Origin: Molanna angustata
Taxonomy: Eukaryota; Arthropoda; Insecta; Trichoptera; Molannidae
Length of the DNA: 64,000 nt
Assembly: GCA_963576475.1 (NCBI GenBank)
Contig: OY754987.1
Coordinates: 8,674,666-8,738,665 of the forward strand
Direction of reading: 5' to 3'
The notes under the pieces were generated by a model. It saw only the letters and a program-made list of their open reading frames with translations. It had not been told where the DNA came from and made no database searches. Made by a program: the position numbers and the translations under genes. This document shows positions 56,421 to 64,000 of this stretch, one piece after another (within the stretch, counting starts at the first letter, position 1; each line of letters opens with the position of its first letter).

Positions 56421-57637
56421 ACAGTGTTATTTATAACTAGTTGCATGTAACACATGAGATCCAGCTGTCGATAGTGATAGTATGTACAGTTGAAGAATAA
56501 GTACCAAACTATAAACCCATAAATACAAATTATTTAATATTTTAAGATATTTGGTTTTCTATACAACACATGTACCTAGGTGTGTATGTCAAGATAGGAT
56601 AGCATGGAGGTCAGTCCTTTGATCCTACCCAGAATGTGAAAACAGCATGATGGTATGTATGTATGTTTGGATATTAGTATCAAATTATTAAGTCTTCTTA
56701 GATATTGTGAGTAGGCTACTTCCATACAAATTGTATGAAGCAATGTCGTCACTAAATTCAATTTTTATAAAAATTGTTAAAAAATTTGAGATGTGCTAAT
56801 ACCGTGTTAATATATTTTATAGAAAATTAAATTTTCTAGTTGGGGTCTTTCGGCTTTTTTCGATATTTAAAAAAAAATTGGAAATATAGGCAGTTAAACT
56901 CATAAATTTATCATAAAAAAAATATTTTTCTTAATAAAAAATGTTTGAGAAACCCTGAAATTTTTTTAAAAAAACTAATTTGAGACTTTGTATTTGTATA
57001 TGTTTATACCAATTTTCAGCATTCTGGCTTTTACGGTTTCTGAGATATATAGAAAAATAAATCAAAATTTCAAAAGTTGATAACCCCTGACTGAAACAAA
57101 AATTCACAATTCTGAGTATAAAAGTTTTGTAGGCCTATAACTGTTTATATATTCTAAAAATTTCTGTAAAGGGCTCTGTAAATTGAGCGGATCAAAAGTT
57201 ATAAGGGGGGGGGGGGGACACAGACAGACACACAGACACACATACAGACACACATACAGACACACACACACACAAAACTCACATAAAATGTTCTACTCCG
57301 AATTCTGAGTAAATCCATGTATGGGAACATATATGCTGCGAGGCCTCTAGTTGGTGTTATTAGCTTGCAAAAAGTCCACTACACCATACAAAATTGTCCT
57401 TCGTACACGCATCTTGGCTTAATAATGTCGATTCATTCAGAGAATTGAATTCTCATGAACGAATCGACAGTTGGAAAATAAATTTGGTTCAATTGAACCC
57501 GGTTCAAAGTCTTATTCTGAAATTCAAATATTCTTATACAAGAATTATTTATTTTTATATGAGAATATTTGCATTTCAGAATAAGACTTTGAACCGGGTT
57601 CAATTGAACCAAATTTATTTTTATAAATAACACTGTA
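56421..57637. mobile_element. 180-bp palindromic element E2, interrupted by Helitron copy D
   Basis: The two parts 56421-56436 and 57476-57637 together form a second copy of E1. It follows E1 directly, making a tandem pair of palindromes. The joined edge reads exactly as the uninterrupted arm in E1. Confidence 0.9.
56437..57475 (-). mobile_element. Helitron-like element, family H, copy D (complete, 1,039 bp)
   Basis: Minus-strand start TCCAACTGTCGATTCG (57475) and end TTACATGCAACTAG (56437). It is inserted in E2 with no base gained or lost. The target on the element strand is T|T rather than A|T. The 5' region carries the AAGTCCACTACACC module also seen at 49690-49960, so it belongs to a slightly different subtype from copies A-C. 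A poly-G run and ACAGACACACA microsatellite lie at 57205-57275. Confidence 0.9.
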
Positions 57638-57792
57638 AGTGTTTATAATGTTAAAATTAATTTTGTGAAAATATGTAATTTTTCTGGAAAATAAATTAAA
57701 TAAATATGTAATATTTCTGGCGCAGTTCAGGTGTGACATCTGTGCAAGAATATCGTTACCTCATGTATAAGGACCGTTGCTTTCGTTATTAA

Positions 57793-58515
57793 AATAAAAT
57801 CTCAATAGATGGCGTTACAAAAATGTTTCTTCTTTACTTCATAGATGGCGATGATGTTTTTCAACTAATTTCAAACGATCACTTTCTCATTACAATTTCA
57901 TTAAAATACATAGAAAATTCAAAATTGCGTCGATAAGGGAACTCAATGAGAAGGCATGATTGGTGAACGTTGCGCAAGCGCATAAAGTGATAACATAAAC
58001 CAGCCGATGACATGCATCCCTGTTGGTGCCTTAAGTTCCTGTTTCTCCTGTTATATTCCAACTTCATTTATTTATTTATTTAACTTTTTGTACATAATAT
58101 AAACAATTATAATGCACACTGGCGGGCTTATTGCCATAAGGCAATTTCTTCCAACCAACCAGATTATAGAGTGACAGAATTATACATGTACATCAATATA
58201 AAAAAAATGAAAGCTACAAAAGAACAAATAAAATATACATAACACCAAGATAAATAAAAAGAAAAATATCATAGCAACAAAAAAGGGATTGGGAAGGAAT
58301 ATGAAGAGGAAATCGAGGTCGGGTGTTTAGGGATAAATATTACGTAGCAAAGGGAAGGAAGGAAAAGGAGAGGGATCAGGTATTATCGGAGAGATATCCC
58401 TGCTTTAGTCTTCTCTTGAAAATTGAAAGCGAGTTTGACGAAGTTATATCAGGACTCAAATTATTCCAGAGTCTTGCTGAACGCACATCATCATCTCATC
58501 TCTTTTGAAATGTTA
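57793..58515 (+). mobile_element. Repeat family F copy, interrupted by a LINE
   Basis: Starts TCTCAATAGATGGCGTTACA, contains TTGCGCAAGCGCATAAAGTG and GTTCCTGTTTCTCC, reaches TATTCCAACTTC at 58069 and resumes after the LINE as TCTCTTTTGAAATGTTAAAAA. The intact copies read TTCCAACTTCGT directly followed by TCTATTGAGATG. Confidence 0.75.
58070..58505 (-). pseudogene. Jockey/CR1-like LINE C-terminus with 3' UTR
   Basis: The minus strand encodes VRSARLWNNLSPDITSSNSL, SIFKRRLKQGYLSDNT, stop (about 58377). RSARLWN.L...I......F...LK is the LINE C-terminus. The 3' UTR includes the hairpin motif TTATTGCCATAAGGCAATTT with CTTCCAACCAACCAG and ends in the reversed AAAT tail TTTATTTATTTATTTAAC (58070-58085). 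It is inserted in repeat family F. Confidence 0.85.
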
Positions 58516-58549
58516 AAAATATGCCAAGATTTTTTTTTACTGTCAACTT

Positions 58550-58735
58550 TTATTTATGTATTAGGTACTGTTTATTTTGACTTTGTTGTTTAATTTATTA
58601 TAGTTGTTTTTGAAATTATTGATTTCTGATTTCTTACATTTTTTTTTTGTAAATACCTACTATGCTACTTCTGTATATATTGTATATAATTGCGAAAGCC
58701 TTCCAGCCGTGTAAACAAACAAATAAATAAATATT
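58550..58735 (+). mobile_element. LINE 3' UTR with (AAAT)n tail
   Basis: T-rich text ends AATTGCGAAAGCCTTCCAGC, CGTGTAAACAAACAAATAAA, TAAATA. The layout is the same as 9420-9762 and 29136-29292. No ORF. Confidence 0.5.
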
Positions 58736-58739
58736 ATGT

Positions 58740-59645
58740 GTAGTAGAACCACATTTTGCCATTCACACATTATACCCGCTGTATGCATTACCTCTAAAGT
58801 TTTACATCGGCAAAGTTGTAAGTACTATGCTATTCCTAGACAAATAGATGTCCTACGTTATGAAATATCTTCCTATGTGTCTTCTAAACCCTCGTGTCTG
58901 CTTCCTCGTCTACTTTCCAAAGTAAATAACAACACATTCAGATTATACGTATCCTCTCAAGCATAGTTTTCGTGACAACCATATAGTTAGTATCAAAACT
59001 CTCTTGTTGATTTATCATTTGACTTTTGACCACATAGATTGTATATTATTGTCAATACGGAATTTCGTATATCAAACCAGAATATTTATTTAAAATGTTC
59101 ATGTACAAACAAATGAAAAATTTTGGCCTTTGCCAATCAAGAAACCACTTGCAACTGACTCAAGTTTCTAAACCAATATGATTTGTTAAAGTGGTAGGCA
59201 TTCTCTTCTTTCTCGCACAACAGCTTTATTAAGTCATTTACAGAGCAACACCAGCGGCCTTAGTTTCTATTGCAAACCCGATCGCAATTTCGAATTTTTC
59301 GCTAAGAGCCTTCTTTTATAAAGGATAAATAGCGGTAGTTAGGTATGTTTTAAGCGTAATAGTGGATAATTTGAATGTTTGCAGGCGACAGTTAGGTAAG
59401 TTCTAAACGAAAAGCTGAAATTGAGATCGGAGCCAGAAGGTTTCTGTTCGTTATCCTATCGAATATATTTTTTGGATTGCCGCATTTCCCTAAAGAAGAC
59501 GTTAACTTTAACAGGCAAAATATTCAGTAATAAAGATATTCGTACCAGGGTATTGCGTGCAACTACATCTGAACGTGCGGGAAATACATTTATATGTGTA
59601 AATGGTGCCCGGAGTTTAGAAACCCAATAAAAATAATAAAATAAC
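58740..59645. other. Stretch without a recognised gene
   Basis: Small frames at 58736-58966 and 59421-59630 have no recognisable domains. The second could be a decayed part of the LINE that follows, but I cannot show it. Confidence 0.3.
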
Positions 59646-60235
59646 ACCACAAGATGCAAAAATTGAAACATGGAAAAATAAAGCATTACATGGAATACAC
59701 CTAAATCATCTACAGCAACAAGATCTCGATAAAAATCTTAGTAATTATTGACGAACAATAAGGCAAATACAACAAATAGATGGATTTATACTAGCTAATC
59801 AAGGCAAAATCATAAAAAACAAAAAAATAGACAATAATACACATCATAAAATACAATACAATTACAAATGACACTGTCATGTGCACCGACGCCTAACTCT
59901 TGCACCGACGGAATATACAATAAGACACGATTACATCTGCAAACACATGCATTTGGAACTAGCCCAAAAAATCACCGAAACACACCCCAGATTGTATCAA
60001 TGCTCCCAAGAGTAACAGAAAATGACAACTACAAATTTTACTAGAATAGAGACATTATCGCAGACAGAATAAACCTACACAAACGACCACACCTTTCTTT
60101 AATTGATAAAATACATAGACATACTTGCCTATCTAATATAAATATTAATACCAAACATATTAAATCTGTAGAAGAAATATTTAGAAAAAATGTTGAGAGG
60201 ATTAGAAGATTAACTTGTACTAAAATCGTAACACG
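59646..60235 (+). pseudogene. Strongly decayed LINE C-terminal region
   Basis: Frames on the plus strand read AKIETWKNKALHGIHLNHLQ, RQIQQIDGFILANQGKI, LAPTEYTIRHDYICKHMHLE, LAQKITETHPRLYQ, then in another frame LPRVTENDNYKFY, stop, NRDIIADRINLHKRPHLSLI, DK. TEY..RHD.ICK.IH..LA and EN.NYKLYW.RDI.TDR are a block I associate with LINE polymerases whose C-terminus has a zinc knuckle and a restriction-like endonuclease. The family call is tentative. At least four stops and two frameshifts are present. Confidence 0.5.
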
Positions 60236-60337
60236 AGATTTTCATATATTCAGAAGATAGCAATACATTTCTGAATTTAATTTGTATACTTTGCGAAGAA
60301 TTCAACGTTAGGGATTTCTTTTATTTTTTATTTTTAT

Positions 60338-60470
60338 TGGCAAACTTTTTTGACATCTCAATAGAGACGAAGTTGTGACATTGAAGAAGAACCAGGAACT
60401 CGAGGCGCCTACAGGGCTTACGACCTGCGTATATGCAATTAAAAAATATTCGGTTAGGGATTTCATTATT
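60338..60470. mobile_element. Repeat family F, end fragment
   Basis: GACATCTCAATAGAGACGAA, GAAGAACCAGGAACTCGAGG, CCTACAGGGCTTACGACCTG then jumps directly to CGTATATGCAATTAAAAAAT. In the copies at 24724-25010 this second piece lies at the far end, so the interior has been lost. Confidence 0.7.
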
Positions 60471-61134
60471 TACTAATTCAAATTATATATTTTTTTGACC
60501 GAACTTACGTTGTATTTTGGTTCTAGTAACTGAATGTAATTCTATCATACTTTAATATTATTAAAAAATATAAAATATCCAATTTGCTTATCCGTTGCTT
60601 TCAGTATTACCTTTGAATCGCTCAAGAAAAGGGCTTTTCTGTAGAAACCTCTTCACTTAATCGATTTAAGATGCGGGTTAAATGTCAATATTCAGGGAGT
60701 CTTTTATAATCCTGGTTTTGATATTACAAAGGACTCGTTGAGGGTAAAAACAGGTACATGTTTGGGTCCTTTGCTTGAATTTTGAAATTACAACTCCAAT
60801 AAATTATTTATAATCATATTATATGTAACAGATCGGCTATTGAGACTTTTAGTTTGGCAACTTAAAATTAAACTAGTTGATCCAAAACTTAAACTAGTCC
60901 GTTAGTTTTTAAAATATACATACTTACGAGATTCAAAATTTCCCACAAATATTCGTTTGATTATTTCCTGAAATTCATTTGAGTGAATAAAAATACCTAC
61001 TTATCTTTGAGTTAAGCAGTAGGTACATTTAGTTACATATTTATTGAATTTATTTATTTATTTATTAAGATAAAAAACGATTACACATCACACATACACA
61101 TTTTTGCTTTATAAATAATAAAGTTAATTTTTCC
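60471..61134. other. AT-rich stretch, no recognised gene
   Basis: No supported feature apart from a TTTA run near 61046-61066 that may be a reversed LINE tail. Confidence 0.4.
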
Positions 61135-61640
61135 AAGGCCAGCAAAACTCGCTGTGCACAACGCTATTGTCGTTCCAACCATAATGTATGCAAGCGAGAC
61201 ATGGGCATGGCAGAAGACGCATGAAAGTAAAATTAACGATGTGGAAATGAGGTCCCTAAGACGAATGTGTGGTAAAACAATTTATAATAGGATAAGGAAT
61301 CAAGATATCAGAAGAGAATGTAAGATTGAAAGGGATATTTTGAGTAGAATGAAGATAAATGCTTTGCGATGGTTCGGACATGTAGAGAGAATGAACGATG
61401 AACGACTGACAAAGAAAGTATACAAGGCTGAAAAGAGTGGAATGAGATGTAAGGGTCGACCGAGAAAGAGCTGGCATGATCATATAAATGAGATTTTGAA
61501 AGAGGGCAACATACGAAGTCAGAACAATAGGAGAGCATGTATGACGCGATGTATGAATGTAAATGAGGCAAAACAGGTATGTCTCTCTGCCTACCCCAAA
61601 TAGGGACACGGCTTGATGGTATGTATGTATGTATTCAAGT
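61135..61640 (+). pseudogene. RTE-like LINE 3' fragment, best copy of the HVERMNDERL family
   Basis: An open frame of about 155 codons reads KLAVHNAIVVPTIMYASETW, AWQKTHESKINDVEMRSLRR, MCGKTIYNRIRNQDIRRECK, IERDILSRMKINALRWFGHV, ERMNDERLTKKVYKAEKSGM, GRPRKSWHDHINEILKEGNI, NNRRACMTRCMNVNEAKQVC and stops at 61603. It covers the thumb end and C-terminal tail of an RTE-like LINE. The 3' UTR is very short: CTCTCTGCCTACCCCAAATA, GGGACACGGCTTGATGG and a TATG tail. A small deletion removed the usual DRKLWR segment near 61577. The RT core is missing, so it is a 5'-truncated insertion. Confidence 0.9.
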
Positions 61641-61879
61641 TAATATTTATATGCAATCACAATATTTCCCATAGAGAAGTTACAATGTAAACATAGACGT
61701 GCTTAGAGAATAAGATAGAGATAAAAGTAATAAAATATTAAAAATCAATACTTATTGAAAAAACATATTATGAAGTGTAGTTTGGAATACCTAAGAATGA
61801 TATCAGTCATATATTTAACATTAGGTACTTCCTAAACAGTGCATTCCAGCCACACCCAGGTCCTAAGAGGTTGTATCAG

Positions 61880-62125
61880 TGATCTTTTTTACAATTTCCC
61901 TTTTGAATATAGATTCAGATGCAATAAAATGTCAATATGGTCATTGAATTGGTCATTAAAGTTTTTACACATTCTATAAAGCGGTATCCTGAATCCTGCA
62001 TTAGTTCTTGGAGTATTTGTTTAAAAAAGTTGGCGCTGTCTCGTTATTCTAGATGGAATTTGTATTCGAAGCATACTATTTAATTGAATGCAATCGAATT
62101 TATCACGGGATATTTTATATAGTGT
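61880..62125 (-). pseudogene. LINE C-terminal fragment
   Basis: The minus strand gives MLRIQIPSRITRQRQ, LFKQILQELMQDSG in one frame and TPRTNAGFRIPLYRMCKNFN, DQFNDHIDI in another. R.TR......T.RTN.G...PL.RMC..FN is the end of several Jockey/CR1-group polymerases. Frameshifts separate the parts. Confidence 0.55.
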
Positions 62126-62154
62126 TAATGCATCAAATAATTATGTGCAAACAA

Positions 62155-62260
62155 GTGTAAAAATACGGATTTTCGCCACGAGGCAACCTCTTCCAACCAA
62201 CCCACGAGCAAAGTGAAGTCTCAAAAGTACATTCGGTAAAATATAGCATTTTGTACTTCA
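62155..62260 (-). mobile_element. LINE or SINE 3'-end fragment with hairpin motif
   Basis: TTTTCGCCACGAGGCAACCT and CTTCCAACCAACCCACGAG are the minus-strand form of the recurrent 3' tail. No other part is present. Confidence 0.5.
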
Positions 62261-62329
62261 TAAAAAAATAAAACATTAATAAATAATAATAAAAAAAAAC
62301 GATTTCAAAATGAATGTCTGTCAAGATAT

Positions 62330-62400
62330 AAAAAAAATGGTGTTCGGTTCTCTGCCTACCACATGAGGGACATGGCGTGTTGGTATGTATGTATGTAGTA
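62330..62400 (+). mobile_element. RTE-like LINE extreme 3' end
   Basis: TGGTGTTCGGTTCTCTGCCT, ACCACATGAGGGACATGGCG and TGTTGGTATGTATGTATG is the last about 60 bp of the HVERMNDERL family. This is a severely truncated insertion. Confidence 0.7.
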
Positions 62401-62459
62401 ATGTTATCTTTCATATATGTAATTCGCCTATACATACATTAATACGAAAATACTTCGCA

Positions 62460-62505
62460 ATTTGATGATGGGAATCATGATTTCTCATGATTCCCATCAT
62501 CAAAT
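62460..62505. repeat. 46-bp perfect hairpin
   Basis: ATTTGATGATGGGAATCATG with A pairs exactly with TCATGATTCCCATCATCAAA with T around a 4-base loop. Arms are 21 bp. Confidence 0.9.
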
Positions 62506-62604
62506 CTCTTGGCTAAGTTCAGATGGAACTACCCCAGAAGTAATCCCTTTCTAATTAAAAAGAAGTCATCAAATTCGGACGACTTGGTAAAGAATTATTA
62601 TTAA

Positions 62605-62800
62605 CTAGCGGACCCGACAGACGTTGTCCTGCACGAACGTCGGCTTGTTTATTTTGCTTCTGAGCCACTGTTTATATTGAATTTAATACCGACGGATTCT
62701 CACCGATATTAGAAAAGTTTAAACGAGGCATTATATATAAATGCACCCATGTCAAAAATAATATCAAATTATAACTTTGCACTTGTTACGGCATAAAAAC
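62605..62800 (-). mobile_element. Possible second Helitron-type 3' end
   Basis: On the minus strand GGACAACGTCTGTCGGGTCC, GCTAG, T ends in CTAG followed by T, with a GGAC...GTCC stem just upstream. This is the canonical Helitron 3' layout, unrelated in sequence to family H. The other end is not recognised. Confidence 0.4.
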
Positions 62801-62954
62801 GTACCGGATGAGTTTTACGACTGAAGCACTCAAAATGTTACCATCTAGTAATCATCAAGGGCAGTGTTTGAAAAACTTTTTCGATTCGTGGCCCTTTGAT
62901 GATTTGTTTTTATTGTTCTTGTTAAATTAATAGTAACAATAAATAAAAATAATA

Positions 62955-63135
62955 CACTTGCACCCTGCGCAAGTGTCGAGTTTATTACCGTATGGCAACC
63001 AGTGTTTCCTGCCGAGCGAAGCAATATTTGCGTGAGAAATAAATTTAAATAAATTTCTCCTCTGCTGGGAATCGAACACAGGACGCCCGCACAAAAACCG
63101 AACGGCTTACCAACTGTGCCACGGCGCGGTGGTCG
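62955..63135 (-). mobile_element. tRNA-derived SINE, near full length
   Basis: On the minus strand the head has an A-box-like TGGCACAGTTGGTAAGCCGT and a B-box-like GTTCGATTCCC. The body has ATTTCTCACGCAAATATTGC, CTCGGCAGGAAACACTGG and a tail with TTGCCATACGGTAATAAACT, CGACACTTG. It is the same family as 19562-19745 and 15656-15775. The pol III boxes are better kept here. Confidence 0.85.
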
Positions 63136-63459
63136 GCCTGTATGTAGGTTCCTACGCTGTCTGATTGGCAACCACCATAAAAAGGATCGGTATTCTGATA
63201 TGTGATCAATTTAAAAATATGTCGAACACATGTATTTTGTTATAGGTCCAATTTATCTAAGAGTTCTTGATTCGTGTCTAAATTACAAACATAAATATGT
63301 TCGTGAAATTTTTTTCATTTCATCTCAGGTTTGTTTTAAAAATGCAAAAATTCAACAAATTAAGAGTTTTCGATCATTTAAATAACGTATTAACTATTTT
63401 TAAAGCACGCGATAGTTACCTTTACTAACACGTAACTCCATAGTGCATTAGGCGGTTTT
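63136..63459. other. AT-rich stretch, no recognised gene
   Basis: No gene or recognisable repeat. Confidence 0.4.
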
Positions 63460-63868
63460 AATATATCATCTCCCTCCGGCACATTTCTTGATGTCATCAG
63501 ACCACCTTGCGTGGAGTCTGCCAACACCTCTTCGGCTTGTTCTCGGTCGCCATTCTACGATCTTTTTGGTCCATCGTGAATCCTGGCATCTGGCAATATG
63601 CCCAGCCCAGCTCCACTTAAAGCCAGCGACCCTTTCCGCTACATCGGCTCCTTTGGTTCTTTGTCTCATCATGACATTCTGAATTCTGTCCCTTATTGAA
63701 ATACCTAGCAACTTTAACTCCATAGCTATCTGTGTCACTAACAGCTTGTGTTCCGGAGGGAGATGGATGCAGTGTGCCCAAGACAGAGAGTTGTGGAGGA
63801 TCAAGGGGGTGGCCTATGTCCAAGAATAGATAAAAACAGGCTGATGAAGAAAAAGAAGAATATATCAT
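63460..63868. pseudogene. RTE-like LINE insertion with 5' inversion (twin priming)
   Basis: The insert 63470-63858 has two parts in opposite orientation. 63470-63752 is minus strand and encodes HKLLVTQIAMELKLLGISIR, DRIQNVMMRQRTKGADVAER, FKWSWAGHIARCQDSRWTKK, RRGVGRLHARWSDDIKKCAG. 63753-63858 is plus strand and carries the element's 3' end (GGATGCAGTGTGCCCAAGAC, GAGTTGTGGAGGATCAAG, a GAA-rich tail). The segment CCGGAGGGAGAT is present in both parts. TSD AATATATCAT lies at 63460-63469 and 63859-63868. The element is the family at 18056-18763. Confidence 0.9.
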
Positions 63869-64000
63869 GTTTTTAGTCACTATTTTATTTTATTTTATTT
63901 AATTGAGCACAGACACTGGCATGTATGCCCAAGATTTTCTGCGAATAACAGAAATACATATGTAGGTATACAGTTTCCTACCTACACTACACTATGCAGT

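Noticed and set aside
57394..57739. Three 64-78-codon frames with matching sequences on the two strands
   Set aside because: They are translations of the palindromic element E2, which reads the same on both strands.

Overview
This 64 kb window looks like AT-rich, gene-poor DNA from an insect, most likely a moth or butterfly. The reasons are many RTE-type and Jockey/CR1-type LINE fragments of the kind common in Lepidoptera, scattered TAGGTACCTAC-type motifs, tRNA-derived SINEs, Helitron-like elements and mariner remnants. I find no host protein gene, rRNA gene or functional tRNA gene. Almost every open reading frame that resembles a known protein is a 5'-truncated or broken reverse-transcriptase C-terminus. 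The species and the order are inference.

Layout. 1-6.7 kb: a hairpin-ended repeat (family R) broken by a LINE fragment, a 140-bp satellite array, and two LINE fragments. 6.9-8.5 kb: two adjoining arrays of degenerate tandem repeats. 9-16.6 kb: LINE 3' ends, a MITE, a 63-bp palindrome and a LINE copy split by foreign DNA. 17.1-18.8 kb: a second R copy carrying two LINE insertions, each with an exact target-site duplication (TSD). 19.2-22.2 kb: LINE ends, a tRNA-derived SINE, a short array and a Helitron remnant. 22.7-25.8 kb: a LINE with exact TSD, a full Helitron-like copy (H), a long palindrome and a TTA-flanked MITE. 26.4-28 kb: a 284-bp TA array and foldback elements.

28.8-43.05 kb is the main structural event. 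It is a direct tandem duplication of about 7.5 kb in which the two copies look identical wherever I compared them, except for one 739-bp deletion in the first copy that removes the reverse-transcriptase core. The unit holds a Jockey/CR1-like LINE, a mariner interrupted by another LINE, an RTE 3' end and a TIR repeat (family F). It is either a very recent duplication or two haplotypes joined by the assembler.

43-64 kb: three more complete H copies, an R copy with two insertions, TA arrays inside Helitron debris, a GC-rich TIR element, a pair of 180-bp palindromic elements (one interrupted by an H copy at an exactly reconstructable empty site), further LINE remnants, a second SINE, and a LINE insertion with a twin-priming 5' inversion.

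The window reads as a stratified record of transposition. The strongest points are the H family (TC...CTAG ends, subterminal inverted repeats, no TSD), the SINE tails that copy a LINE 3' hairpin, the twin-primed LINE, the LINE-in-mariner nesting, and two weak hammerhead-ribozyme-like motifs. I did not find a new host or immune system.
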